Shown: one piece after another, positions 37,316 to 46,375 of the stretch
Layout of the letters: each line of letters starts with the position of its first letter
Position numbering within the stretch: position 1 is the first letter of the stretch
Assembly (NCBI RefSeq): GCF_002891535.1
Contig: NZ_PDZR01000009.1
Span: 62,001-126,000, forward strand
Source of the DNA: Methylocella silvestris
GTDB taxonomy: Bacteria; Pseudomonadota; Alphaproteobacteria; Rhizobiales; Beijerinckiaceae
Direction of reading: 5' to 3'
DNA length: 64,000 nt
Notes under the pieces: generated by a model
Told to the model about the DNA's origin: nothing
Database searches by the model: none
The model's input: only the letters and a program-made list of their open reading frames with translations
Position numbers and translations under genes: made by a program

Positions 37316-38589
37316 ACAGCATGCCTCCGGATCCCGCTTTGCATCAGACCAGTCTTCGCGCCGACGACGGGAAAGAAGACGGGCGCATCGAGCCCCCGCG
37401 CGAGACCGAACGGCGCGAGCGCGGCCGCCGGTCGATCGCGCGTCTCGTTGGCTTTCTGGCGGTTGCGATCGTCGCCGGGCTGGTCAGCTTTGGCCTCTGG
37501 ACCAAGTCGAGCCGCAATGCGGAGGCCGACGCTGCGATGCAGGCGCGGGTGAATGCGACGCCGACCGTGCGAATCGCCATCGTCAAGGAAGATACGACGC
37601 CGCGCACCATCGAGCTCACCGGCAATATGACAGCGTTCGACAGCGCGACGCTTTTCGCGCGCGCGACCGGCTATATCAGCGTCCGCCACGCCGACATCGG
37701 GACCAAGCTGAAAAAGGGCGACGTTCTCGCGATCATCGCCGCGCCCGACCTCGATCAGCAGCTCGTGCAGGCGAAGGCCCAGCTCGTGCAGTTTCAGGCC
37801 GCCGTGCAACAGGCCGAGGCCAACGCCGATCTCGGCCGCGTCACCGACCAGCGCACGTCGCGCCTCGTCGCACAGGGCTGGTCGAGCGCGCAACAGGGCG
37901 ACACCGACCGGCTGACGCTCGCGGCGCGCACCGCGGCGGTCGCCGTCGCCAAGGCCAATGTCACCGCGCAGGAAGCGGCCGTGAGCCGGCTGCAGCAACT
38001 GACGGAATTCGAGCGGATCACGGCGCCCTTCGACGGCGTCGTCACCAGCCGCCTCGTCGACGTCGGCAGTCTCGTGACCGCGGATGCGGCGAGCGGAACG
38101 CCGCTGTTCTCGATGGCCCGCACCGATGTCCTGCGCGTGCAGGCGTTTGTCCCGCAATCGGCCACCTTCGGCATCAAGGATGGCGACGCCGCGACGATCA
38201 CCGTCTCCGAACTGCCGGGCAAGACCTTCACGGGCCATGTCGCGCGCAACGCCGAGGCGCTCTCGGCCGGCACGCGGACGCTGCTCATGGAGGTCGACGT
38301 CGACAACAAGGACGGCGTCCTCAGCGCCGGCCTCTACAGCATCGTCCATCTCGCGGTGCGCCGGCCCAATCCCGTCATCATCATTCCCTCGCAGGCGGTG
38401 ATCTTCAACAAGGACGGATTGCGCGTCGCGGTCGTCTCCGACGGCGGAAAGATCGAGCTGCGCAAGATCGAGATCGAACAGGATAATGGCGCCAATGTCG
38501 AAGTGCGGTCCGGCCTCAAGAGCGGCGATAAGATCATCCTCAGCCCGCCCGCCAATGTGTCCGACGGGATGAGCGTCAAGACGGCCTAA
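37312..38589 (+). CDS. RND periplasmic adaptor (membrane fusion protein)
   Basis: A 425-aa adaptor for the preceding permease. Residues 1-40 are cytoplasmic and Arg-rich, with a membrane anchor at about 43-63 (LVGFLAVAIVAGLVSFGLW) and no lipobox. Lipoyl halves are ATGYISVRHADIGTKLKKGD and RITAPFDGVVTSRLVDVGS, around a coiled coil at about 140-230; beta-barrel and membrane-proximal domains follow. The ATG lies inside the permease stop (ATGA), so the two are translationally coupled. Confidence 0.92.
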   Translation: MNSMPPDPALHQTSLRADDGKEDGRIEPPRETERRERGRRSIARLVGFLAVAIVAGLVSFGLWTKSSRNAEADAAMQARVNATPTVRIAIVKEDTTPRTIELTGNMTAFDSATLFARATGYISVRHADIGTKLKKGDVLAIIAAPDLDQQLVQAKAQLVQFQAAVQQAEANADLGRVTDQRTSRLVAQGWSSAQQGDTDRLTLAARTAAVAVAKANVTAQEAAVSRLQQLTEFERITAPFDGVVTSRLVDVGSLVTADAASGTPLFSMARTDVLRVQAFVPQSATFGIKDGDAATITVSELPGKTFTGHVARNAEALSAGTRTLLMEVDVDNKDGVLSAGLYSIVHLAVRRPNPVIIIPSQAVIFNKDGLRVAVVSDGGKIELRKIEIEQDNGANVEVRSGLKSGDKIILSPPANVSDGMSVKTA

Positions 38590-38629
38590 GGCGCCGGCCG
38601 GGTTCGGCTGTTGAATAACGGAGTTTTCC

Positions 38630-39658
38630 ATGTCGAATCCGCCCGCCGCCACAGCCAACGCCGCGCCCAAAATGGATTACGTTCCGATCATCGGGACGTC
38701 GCTCGAAATTTCGCGGATCGCGATCGGCACATGGGCGATCGGCGGCTGGATGTGGGGCGGCGCGGATGACGCGCAATCGATGGAGACGCTTCGCGCCGCG
38801 CTCGATCACGGAATCAACTTGATCGATACGGCGCCCGTCTACGGCTTCGGCCATTCCGAGGAAATTGTCGGCCAGACGCTTTTCGACGGCGGCCTGCGCG
38901 GCCGCGCGCTCATCGCGACAAAGGTCGGGCTCGAGTGGAAGGACGGAAAAGTCTTCCGCAACGCCAGCCGGGACCGGATCAACGCGGAGATCGAACAATC
39001 TTTGCGGCGGCTGAAGACCGATCATATCGACATTTATCAAGTGCATTGGCCCGATCCGAAAACTCCGATCGAGGAAACCGCAGGGGCGATGAAGGCGCTG
39101 TTCGATCAGGGCGTCATCGGCGCGATCGGCGTCAGCAATTTTTCCGTCGATCAGATGGAGCTGTTCCAAAAGGTTGCGCCGCTGCATGTGGCGCAGCCAC
39201 CCTATAATCTGTTCGAGCGCGGGGTCGAAAAAGACATTCTGCCCTACTGCATCGAGCATGGGATCGCGGTTCTTGGCTATGGCTCGCTCTGCCGCGGCCT
39301 GCTCTCCGGCCGCATGAAGCTCGACACGGTTTTTGAGGGCGACGATCTGCGCCGCGTCGATCCAAAATTTCAGCCGCCGCGCTTTGCCCATTATCTTGCC
39401 GCGGCAGCGCGGCTCGACCGGCTGGCCCGCGAGCGCTTCGGCAAGACAGTCATCGATCTCGCCGTCCGCTTTGCGCTCGACCAGGGGGTCTCCTCGGCGC
39501 TGTGGGGCGCGCGCCATCCCGGCCAATTGAAGCCGGTCGATGAGATCTCCGGCTGGACGCTCGACGCCGCCGCCAAGGCCGAGATCGAGACGATCCTTCG
39601 CGAAGAAATCCCCGATCCCGTCGGGCCGGAATTCATGGCGCCGCCGGCCCGCGCCTGA
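38630..39658 (+). CDS. Aldo/keto reductase
   Basis: A 342-aa (beta/alpha)8 NADPH-dependent oxidoreductase. The catalytic tetrad is visible: Asp and Tyr in DTAPVYGFGHSEE, Lys in LIATKVG, and His in YQVHWPDP. GVSNFSVDQMELF and the later LWGARHPGQLKPV cofactor segment are conserved. The best match by eye is the AKR11/YajO-type general aldehyde reductases. It starts 40 bases after the RND adaptor and may be co-transcribed with it, but no functional link is evident. Confidence 0.9.
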   Translation: MSNPPAATANAAPKMDYVPIIGTSLEISRIAIGTWAIGGWMWGGADDAQSMETLRAALDHGINLIDTAPVYGFGHSEEIVGQTLFDGGLRGRALIATKVGLEWKDGKVFRNASRDRINAEIEQSLRRLKTDHIDIYQVHWPDPKTPIEETAGAMKALFDQGVIGAIGVSNFSVDQMELFQKVAPLHVAQPPYNLFERGVEKDILPYCIEHGIAVLGYGSLCRGLLSGRMKLDTVFEGDDLRRVDPKFQPPRFAHYLAAAARLDRLARERFGKTVIDLAVRFALDQGVSSALWGARHPGQLKPVDEISGWTLDAAAKAEIETILREEIPDPVGPEFMAPPARA

Positions 39659-39777
39659 TCGCGAGACTCAACTTCGTCTAAGCTCGCCGATACGCTCGTA
39701 AAGCCGGCTACGGAAAAATCCGTCTCCTTGGCTTCAAGCCTTGACCTCCGCCCGCGTCAAAGCCGCTATCCGACAAG

Positions 39778-39806
39778 TTGACTAAAATTATGGAGTAAAA
39801 TAAGAG
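39778..39806 (+). promoter_or_regulatory. Candidate promoter of the ABC/DUF3604 operon
   Basis: TTGACT at 39778-39783 is followed after 17 bases by TAAGAG at 39801-39806, in the AT-rich part of the 232-base gap after the aldo/keto reductase. The match to a -35/-10 pair is fair only. Confidence 0.35.
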
Positions 39807-39890
39807 CCTGTCCTTGATAATAACGAAGCTTTGCGCGCCAAATTAGCCGGCCAGCGCGATGTCTTCGTGGTCGTTCAACTGCGAGGGGCA

Positions 39891-40919
39891 ATGAATTTCA
39901 TGAAACTGGCTCGTGGTTTGGGGCTCGGTCTTGCCCTTGCCGCCGGCGCCCTCCTCGCCGTTCCTGCGGCCTCGGCGCAGACCAAGGTCCGGATCGGCTA
40001 CATTCCCGTCCTCGGCTCGGCGCAGCTCTTTGTCATCGACGGGCAAGGCTGGGCGAAGGACGAAGGGCTAGACCTCGAGCTGATCCGGTTTCAGGCCGGC
40101 ACGCAAGCGATCCAGGCGCTCGCCGCAGGCCAGCTCGACGCCTATCTCGCCGGCGTGCTGCCGCTTCTCGTCGCAAGATCCAAGGGCGTCGACGTCAAGG
40201 TCGTCGCCGCCGCCGCCATCGAGGAACTGCAGCTCGTCGGACGCGGACCCCTGCTCGCCGCGGCGGAAGGCGCCGACTTCAAGACCGCGATCGCCAATTT
40301 CACCGCGGCGCAGGGCCGCAAGCCAAAGATCGCGGCGCAGCCGCAGGGCTCGGTTCCCGACACGCTGCTGCGCTACTGGCTGCAGGTCGAAAACGGGATC
40401 GATCCGGCGAGCGTCGACATCACTGGCCTCGACATCGACGCAGCGCAGCAGGCCTTTCTCGCCGGGTCGGTCGACGCCGCCGTTCTGCGCGAGCCTGCCC
40501 TGACCGTCGTGCGTGATCGGGTGAAAGATTCGAAGGTCCTCGTCACGGGCCATCAATTCATGCCGGATCAGCCGGGCTCGGTGCTTGCGCTCTATAAGCC
40601 CGGCGAGCCGCAAAACGCCGCGACCGGCGAAAAGCTGCTGCGCCTGCATCTGCGCGCCACCGAACTGATCCGGGCGCATCCCGATCAGGCCGCGCCCTTC
40701 ATCCTCAAGGCGCTTGGCTCCGGCATTTTGACGCCGGCGCAGATCGACCGCGCGCTCTCCGGCTCCTTGTCCTCCTTCGTCACCGATCCAGCGCGCATCG
40801 TCGATGCGGTGGAAAAGCTGCAGGCGTTCGAGATCAAGCTCGGAACCGTCAAGACCGCGACGCCGGTCGCCGACCTGTTCGACCTCGCCTTCTACAAACG
40901 CGTCGCCGCCGCGAAATGA
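39891..40919 (+). CDS. ABC transporter substrate-binding protein (NMT1/SsuA/TauA-like)
   Basis: A 342-aa periplasmic binding protein with a signal peptide (LGLGLALAAGALLAVP, cleavage after ASA, about residue 29). The mature start TKVRIGYIPVLGSAQLFV followed by AGTQAIQALAAGQLDAYL is the pattern of binding proteins for nitrate, aliphatic sulfonates, taurine and thiamine-precursor transporters. IAAQPQGSVPDTLLRYWL is the second-lobe entry. The ligand cannot be read. Start ATG 39891 is favoured by GAGG 6 bases upstream; ATG 39900 is possible. It overlaps the permease gene by 4 bases. Confidence 0.9.
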   Translation: MNFMKLARGLGLGLALAAGALLAVPAASAQTKVRIGYIPVLGSAQLFVIDGQGWAKDEGLDLELIRFQAGTQAIQALAAGQLDAYLAGVLPLLVARSKGVDVKVVAAAAIEELQLVGRGPLLAAAEGADFKTAIANFTAAQGRKPKIAAQPQGSVPDTLLRYWLQVENGIDPASVDITGLDIDAAQQAFLAGSVDAAVLREPALTVVRDRVKDSKVLVTGHQFMPDQPGSVLALYKPGEPQNAATGEKLLRLHLRATELIRAHPDQAAPFILKALGSGILTPAQIDRALSGSLSSFVTDPARIVDAVEKLQAFEIKLGTVKTATPVADLFDLAFYKRVAAAK

Positions 40920-41728
40920 CCCTCGCCGCGCCGACGCGTTCGGCCTCGCGGGTTTGGCGCGGGATAAGCAGCTTTGGCGGCGCCGCCACGCCGCATCTGC
41001 TCGCTGCGCTTGGGCTCATTCTGTTTTTCACCGGGTGGGAGATCGCGGCGCGGCTCAATCCGTCCTTGTCCGCGCTGATCCCCATGCCGAGCCAGATCCC
41101 GCGCGCCTGGCTCGACGAAATCTCCGGCGGCTACTGGCTCGCAGCGGTCCGAAACAGCCTGTCGCACTATCTCATCGGCGTCGCCATAGGCTCCATTCTC
41201 GGCGTCGCTTTCGGTCTCGTCTGTGGCGTGCTGCCCTGGTTCGAATCGCTGCTCGCCGGGCTCGTGCGCCTGCTGCGGCCGATTCCGGGCCTCGCCTGGG
41301 TGCCCTTCGCGATTCTATGGTTCGGCCTGTCGTCGACCGCCGCGGCCTTCGTCATCGCCATCGCCGTGTTCTGGATCAATTTCTACGCCGCCTTCGGCGC
41401 CGTGCAGGCGATCGATCGCGATCTGATGGAGGTTGCGCGGGCTTTCGGCCATGGCGGCTTTTTCGGGCGCCTGTTCAAGATCGCGCTGCCCGCCGCGACG
41501 CCTGGCATTCTCGCCGGCGTTCGCACCGGCCTCGGCCAGGCCTGGATGTCGGTCGTCGCCGCCGAATTGTTCGGGGTGCCGGGCATTGGCGCGCGGATGA
41601 TGCAGGCGGCAAGCCTTCTCGCCACCGATCTCGTCGTCGTCTATATGCTGACCATGGCGCTGCTTTACGCCATCACCGACATTCTGTTCGTCGCCGTCCG
41701 GCGGAGGCTGACCGCATGGCAATCATAG
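40916..41728 (+). CDS. ABC transporter permease (SsuC/TauC-like)
   Basis: A 270-aa inner-membrane subunit with six predicted helices. The EAA loop that contacts the ATPase is MEVARAFGHGGFFGRLFKIA followed by LPAATPGILAG. RPIPGLAWVPFAILWFGLS is the typical helix-3/4 block of sulfonate/nitrate/taurine permeases. Its ATG lies in the stop of the binding-protein gene, and its end overlaps the ATPase gene by 13 bases. Confidence 0.93.
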   Translation: MTLAAPTRSASRVWRGISSFGGAATPHLLAALGLILFFTGWEIAARLNPSLSALIPMPSQIPRAWLDEISGGYWLAAVRNSLSHYLIGVAIGSILGVAFGLVCGVLPWFESLLAGLVRLLRPIPGLAWVPFAILWFGLSSTAAAFVIAIAVFWINFYAAFGAVQAIDRDLMEVARAFGHGGFFGRLFKIALPAATPGILAGVRTGLGQAWMSVVAAELFGVPGIGARMMQAASLLATDLVVVYMLTMALLYAITDILFVAVRRRLTAWQS

Positions 41729-42483
41729 CCGAGCTGCTCGGCGTCGGCCTGTCTTACGGATCGGGGGCGGATCGCGTCCGCATTCTCGAGAACTGCGATC
41801 TGCATCTCGAGCGCGGCGAATTCGTCGCGATCCTTGGCCCCTCCGGCGCTGGCAAATCGACGCTCCTGCGCGTGCTGATGGATCTCGTGAAGCCGAGCGC
41901 CGGCGACGTCCGGGTCGAGATCCCCGAACATCGCGGCCGCCGCCGCATGGCGCTGGTCTTTCAGGACGCCAAGCTGCTGCCCTGGCGCAAAGTCAGCGCC
42001 AATGCCGCCTTTGGGCTTGAAGGGCTCGGTCTGTCAAGGCGCGAGATTTCCACCCGCGTCGAGGCGGCGCTCGACCTTGTGGGATTGAGCGCGCAGATCG
42101 ACCGCTGGCCGCATCAGCTGTCCGGCGGCCAGCGCCAGCGTGTCGGCCTCGCGCGCGCGCTCGCGGTCGAGCCCGAGCTTTTGCTGATGGACGAGCCTTT
42201 CGGCGCGCTTGACGCCATCACGCGGGCCGATCTCCAGGACGAGCTTCTGACGCTCTGGAGCCGCACGCAAAAAACCATCCTCTTCGTTACCCACGACATT
42301 GACGAAGCGATCTATCTTGCCGACCGCGTCGTGGTGCTCGCCGGGTCGCCCGCGCGGGTGCAGGGGTGCTTTGCGACGCCGCCGCGGCCGCATCTGCGGT
42401 CGGACCCGCGCACATGGCGGCTCGTGTCCGAAATCCGCGCCAAACTGCAAGAGGACGGCGAACTCGTCGATTTCGAAATATGA
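41716..42483 (+). CDS. ABC transporter ATP-binding protein (SsuB/TauB-like)
   Basis: A 255-aa ATPase. Walker A GPSGAGKST, Q-loop VFQDAKLLPW, signature LSGGQRQR, Walker B LLLMDEPFGALD and H-loop VTHDIDEA are all intact. The start is ATG 41716, inside the 3' end of the permease gene; the open frame further upstream is a shadow of the permease. Its stop overlaps the start of the PHP/DUF3604-like gene (ATGA). Confidence 0.94.
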   Translation: MAIIAELLGVGLSYGSGADRVRILENCDLHLERGEFVAILGPSGAGKSTLLRVLMDLVKPSAGDVRVEIPEHRGRRRMALVFQDAKLLPWRKVSANAAFGLEGLGLSRREISTRVEAALDLVGLSAQIDRWPHQLSGGQRQRVGLARALAVEPELLLMDEPFGALDAITRADLQDELLTLWSRTQKTILFVTHDIDEAIYLADRVVVLAGSPARVQGCFATPPRPHLRSDPRTWRLVSEIRAKLQEDGELVDFEI

Positions 42484-44855
42484 GCGAGACCCCGAGCCGC
42501 CCGCCCGCCGGCGATTATATCGCCCCGCAAGGCTACTACGAAAAGACGCAGGCGATGCCCTTTCTCGGCCGCGTCAAATGCAGCGCCAGCGTCATAAAGG
42601 CCGGCGAGTGGACCGAACTTCTGCTCGACTATGAGGTCGGCGCCTCGGGTCTCGCCGACGGCGCATGGATCAAGGCGACCTTCAAATTCTATTCCGACTG
42701 GGCGCTGTTCCAGACCTCCGATCCGCGCGCGGCGAATTATGTCTCCGCCGAATATCAGGCCGGCCCGCTGCTGCCGGGACAGGAGCCGGCGAGCGTGCAG
42801 AGCCTTGCCTGCCGGTTCGACCAGAAGGGCCATGAACGGCCGTTCCAGAAGGCGATCATCGTCGATATCGTCGACGGCTATCTCAATCCCGGCGACCATA
42901 TCCTGATCCGACTTGGCGACCGTCGCCACGGCGGGCCGGGCACGCGCGCGCAGACCTTCGTCGAGAAGGATTTCCGCTTCCGTTTCTATATCGACCCGGT
43001 CGGCACCTCGCGCTTCGCTCCGGTTCCGGGCGATATCGTGCTGCAGATCGAGCCGGACGCGCCGCGCCGCCTTGTCGTCACCGCGCCGCGCCTGATCCAG
43101 CCGGGCGCGGATCTTCCCTGTCATATCCGCCTCGAGGATTCCTGGGGCAATGCGTGCCGCGACCTTTCCGTCGCGGTCGACGTCCGCGCCACGCAGGGCG
43201 GCGTCGAGATCTATCGCCGGCAGGCGCAACTCGCCTCCGACGGCTGGGCGATCCTGCGCCTCGACGATATCCCGACGGACGCCGCGGGCGAGCTCGTCAT
43301 CGCCGCGCGGATCGCGGACGGCCCCCATGCCGACGCGGATCAGGCCTTTGTTACAATCGACCCGCAAAGTCCGGTCCCGCGCATCTTTTACGCCGATCTG
43401 CATGTGCATTCCGACGACACGATCGGCACCAACGACACCGCCTATAACCTCTCCTACGGCCGCGACGTCGCCGGGCTCGACGTGCTCGGCTATACCGCCA
43501 ATGATTTTCAGATCACCGAAGCGCGGTGGCGCGCCTCTGTCGAGCGCATCCGCGAGATCAGCGTCGACGGCTCCTTCGTGTGCTATCCCGGCACGGAATG
43601 GTGCGGCAATTCCTGCGCTGGCGGCGACCATAATGTCGTCTTCCTCAGTGACGGCGAGCCGCTGTTTCCGCGCGGCCGCGAAGGCGAGAGCGTCCGCTCC
43701 TTCGAATGGAGCGAGGACATGGCGAGCAATGAGATCACGCCGGGAGCCTGGCCGCTCGACGAGCTTTACGCCGCTTATGCGCATGATCCCGAGGGCCATC
43801 TTCTGATCCCGCATGTCGGCGGGCGCCGGGCCAATCTCGCCTGGCATCATCCCGAGCTTGAACGGCTGATCGAGATCGGCTCGACCTGGGGGCAGTTTCC
43901 CTGGATGCTGCAGGACGCCGTGGCGCGCGGCTATCATCTTGGCGCTTCAGCCGCGAGCGACGAGCATCGCGGACGCTGCGGCGGCGGCGTGCCCGGCACG
44001 GCGGTGTTCGGCGTGCGCGGCGGCCTCACCGGCGTTATCGCCGATCAACTCGACCGCGCAACAATCGGCAAGGCGTTACGCGCGCGCAAGACTTTTGCGA
44101 CGACCGGAGAGCGCAGCGTTGCGCTCGCCTCGGCCGGCGATTATTGGCAGGGCGAGGCGTTTGCGCATAACGGCCCTTTGCGTGCGAATTACCGTTTTCT
44201 CGGCCAGGCCGGTTTTGAGGAGATCGCCGCCTACGATCATAACGGCTGCTTCTGGCGTCGCGACCTTGAGGTCGAAGCCGGCCTCTCCGACCATCGCATC
44301 CGCCTCCGCTGGGGCGGCGCCCGGATCAAGGACCGCTATCGGGCGGCGCAATGGCAAGGCCGCATCTCCATTCGCAATGGAATCATCCGCAGCTTCCGCG
44401 CAACAGGATTTGAGCATCAGGAAGAGGCGGTCTGGAGCCTTGGGCCAAGTGAAATCGGCTTTCGCTCGGACACTTTTGGCGACGCCGATTCAATCGAGAT
44501 CGATCTGACCGGGCTCGAGCGTTGCGAAATATCCGTCGAGGGGACGATCGGCGGCTATGTGAAGGTCGGCGACCCGTCGAAGCCAAATCCCTTCGTCCAT
44601 TGCCCATCCTTTGCGTGCAAGACAACGGGCGCCGAACTTTTCGCGTGGCGGCGCATCGATCAGGCGCTCGGCGGCGCCGATCTCTTCATTTCGCTCGAAC
44701 GCATCCCCGACGCGCCGCTTGCGCGCGACATCTGCGGCGTTGTCGAGATCGAGGCGGAGAATGGTCCGCATGGGTTCCGGCAAGTCTATTTTGCAGGCAA
44801 GCAAGCGGATGGCGCGAAAGTCTACACTTCGCCGATGCGCATAACTTTCGAGTAG
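42480..44855 (+). CDS. Putative metallohydrolase with PHP core (DUF3604-like)
   Basis: A 791-aa cytoplasmic protein (no signal peptide). Residues 1-300 form beta-rich, Ig-like modules; the central PHP-type domain starts at ADLHVHSDD (His308, His310). Further likely metal ligands are Glu373 (PGTEWCG), His384 (GGDHNVV), His445 (PHVGGRR) and the pair Asp494/His496 (SDEHRG). The C-terminal 220 residues are again beta-rich. This order fits DUF3604, a family without settled biochemistry. The gene is the last of a four-gene coupled operon with an ABC importer, suggesting that it acts on the imported compound. Confidence 0.82.
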   Translation: MSETPSRPPAGDYIAPQGYYEKTQAMPFLGRVKCSASVIKAGEWTELLLDYEVGASGLADGAWIKATFKFYSDWALFQTSDPRAANYVSAEYQAGPLLPGQEPASVQSLACRFDQKGHERPFQKAIIVDIVDGYLNPGDHILIRLGDRRHGGPGTRAQTFVEKDFRFRFYIDPVGTSRFAPVPGDIVLQIEPDAPRRLVVTAPRLIQPGADLPCHIRLEDSWGNACRDLSVAVDVRATQGGVEIYRRQAQLASDGWAILRLDDIPTDAAGELVIAARIADGPHADADQAFVTIDPQSPVPRIFYADLHVHSDDTIGTNDTAYNLSYGRDVAGLDVLGYTANDFQITEARWRASVERIREISVDGSFVCYPGTEWCGNSCAGGDHNVVFLSDGEPLFPRGREGESVRSFEWSEDMASNEITPGAWPLDELYAAYAHDPEGHLLIPHVGGRRANLAWHHPELERLIEIGSTWGQFPWMLQDAVARGYHLGASAASDEHRGRCGGGVPGTAVFGVRGGLTGVIADQLDRATIGKALRARKTFATTGERSVALASAGDYWQGEAFAHNGPLRANYRFLGQAGFEEIAAYDHNGCFWRRDLEVEAGLSDHRIRLRWGGARIKDRYRAAQWQGRISIRNGIIRSFRATGFEHQEEAVWSLGPSEIGFRSDTFGDADSIEIDLTGLERCEISVEGTIGGYVKVGDPSKPNPFVHCPSFACKTTGAELFAWRRIDQALGGADLFISLERIPDAPLARDICGVVEIEAENGPHGFRQVYFAGKQADGAKVYTSPMRITFE

Positions 44856-44865
44856 GGCGATTGTT

Positions 44866-44903
44866 GGAGCATCAGACGCTCAAGCGTGAAGATCTGATGC
44901 TCC
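44866..44903. terminator. Bidirectional hairpin between convergent operons
   Basis: A perfect 11-bp inverted repeat GGAGCATCAGA / TCTGATGCTCC with a 16-base loop that can form a small inner stem (CGCT/AGCG). It lies 11 bases after the DUF3604-like gene and 16 bases beyond the stop of the converging formate dehydrogenase gene. A T-run is lacking, so termination efficiency is uncertain. Confidence 0.6.
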
Positions 44904-44918
44904 GATCATCACCGCAGA

Positions 44919-46124
44919 TCAGCTCGCTTTCTTGAATTTCTCAGCCTCGGCGGAGCCGCCGGTGGCGTTGCCGGCGCTGTAGGAATGCGCGCCCGTTCCG
45001 GCGAGGTGGCCGCCTTCGACGATGAGATATTCGTCGCGGATCGGACGTCCCTCGAAGAAGCATTCGAGGATCTCGCGCGTTCCCGCCGCATAGCGCGCCT
45101 GCGCGGTTAGCGTCGTGCCCGAGATATGCGGCGTCATGCCATTATAGGGCATGCTGCGCCATGGATGATCCTTCGGCGCCGGCTGCGGGAACCACACGTC
45201 GCCGGCATAGCCCGCAAGTTGTCCGCTTTCGAGCGCCCGCGCGATCGCGTCGCGGTCGCATAGCTTGCCGCGCGCGGTGTTGACAATATAGGCGCCTCGC
45301 TTGAACAGTTTCAGCGTTTCCTCATTGATCATGTGCTCGGTTTCGGGGTGAAGCGGGCAGTTGAGCGTCACCACGTCACAATGGGGATACATCTCCTCAC
45401 GGTTGGCGTGCCAGGTAAGATTCAACTCCTTCTCGACCGATTCCGGCAGGCGGTGGCGGTCGGTATAGTGCAGCTTCACATCGAAGGGCGCGAGGCGGCG
45501 CAGCACCGCGAGACCGATGCGCCCGGCGGCGACGGTGCCGACCTGCATCGCCTCGAGGTCATAGGCGTGCTCGACGCAATCAGCGATGTTCCAGCCGCCC
45601 TTCTTCGCCCATTCATGCGAAGGCAGATAATTGCGCACCAGCGACAGGATCATCATCACCACATGTTCGGCGACGCTGATTGAATTGCAGTAGGTGACTT
45701 CCGCGACCGTGATCTTGCGGTCGATCGCCGACTGAAGGTCGACATGGTCGGAGCCGATGCCGGCGGTAAGCGCCATTTTGAGGTTCTTCGCCTTGGCGAA
45801 GCGCTCCGGCGTCAGATAGGCCGGCCAGAACGGCTGCGAGATGACGACGTCGGCGTCGACAAGTTCGCGCTCGAAGACCGAATCCGGTCCGTCCTTGTCG
45901 GAGGTGACGACCAGCGTATGGCCGTTCGCTTCGAGATATTTGCGCAGGCCCAGCTCGCCGGATACCGAGCCGAGCAGCACGCCCGGAACAAAGTCGATCG
46001 CTTTCGGGGTCGGCATGCTCTGGCCGCCAGGGTAGTGGGTGATCGTCGGCAGATCATCGCGCGCATAGGTTTTCGGGTAGCCCGTGATCGGATCGTCGTA
46101 GAGAACGCAAAGCACCTTCGCCAT
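44919..46124 (-). CDS. fdh: NAD-dependent formate dehydrogenase (metal-free)
   Basis: Oxidises formate to CO2 with NAD+ (401 aa, D-2-hydroxyacid dehydrogenase family). Residues match those of the Pseudomonas sp. 101 enzyme with an offset of one: Asn147, Asp222 (NAD specificity), Arg285 (NTARG), Asp309, Gln314 and His333 (TPHISG). The Rossmann loop is VGTVAAGRIG. A very strong AGGAGGG site precedes the ATG, fitting high expression. It is the final step of C1 oxidation in methylotrophs. A lysR gene lies upstream on the same strand. Confidence 0.97.
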   Translation of the reverse strand: MAKVLCVLYDDPITGYPKTYARDDLPTITHYPGGQSMPTPKAIDFVPGVLLGSVSGELGLRKYLEANGHTLVVTSDKDGPDSVFERELVDADVVISQPFWPAYLTPERFAKAKNLKMALTAGIGSDHVDLQSAIDRKITVAEVTYCNSISVAEHVVMMILSLVRNYLPSHEWAKKGGWNIADCVEHAYDLEAMQVGTVAAGRIGLAVLRRLAPFDVKLHYTDRHRLPESVEKELNLTWHANREEMYPHCDVVTLNCPLHPETEHMINEETLKLFKRGAYIVNTARGKLCDRDAIARALESGQLAGYAGDVWFPQPAPKDHPWRSMPYNGMTPHISGTTLTAQARYAAGTREILECFFEGRPIRDEYLIVEGGHLAGTGAHSYSAGNATGGSAEAEKFKKAS

Positions 46125-46353
46125 CTCAAGCCCTCCTTTTTCTAAATAAAAAGAGGAAACGCTCGCGCATCAGCTAAAGCTTGATCCAGCGTTACGCCAG
46201 TCTATCGCGCGACTATGCCAGAAAGCTTAGTCTTGACGTATTTCTTGAACGTTTCCTCATTCGAGTTGCTGCAGATATTTCTTCATCTGCTGCATCGAAC
46301 GGACGAACCCTCACGCTATTGTAAGCTAAAATCCAATGAAATACATGGAACAA

Positions 46354-46374
46354 TTGATAGACATCGTCGATCAA
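46354..46374. promoter_or_regulatory. LysR-type box upstream of fdh
   Basis: TTGAT-N11-ATCAA, a perfect T-N11-A dyad of the kind bound by LysR regulators, sits immediately beyond the lysR stop and about 230 bases upstream of fdh. A second, weaker ATTG-N12-CAAT pair is at 46318-46337. Binding by the adjacent LysR is inferred. Confidence 0.5.
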
Positions 46375-46375
46375 A

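Noticed and set aside
42312-43937. Minus-strand open frame of over 500 codons opposite the ATPase and DUF3604-like genes
   Set aside because: No start context and no domains; the opposite strand has clear Walker and PHP motifs.
46153-46258. 9-bp inverted pair GAGGAAACG / CGTTTCCTC in the fdh upstream region
   Set aside because: Arms are 88 bases apart with no further symmetry; chance occurrence cannot be excluded.
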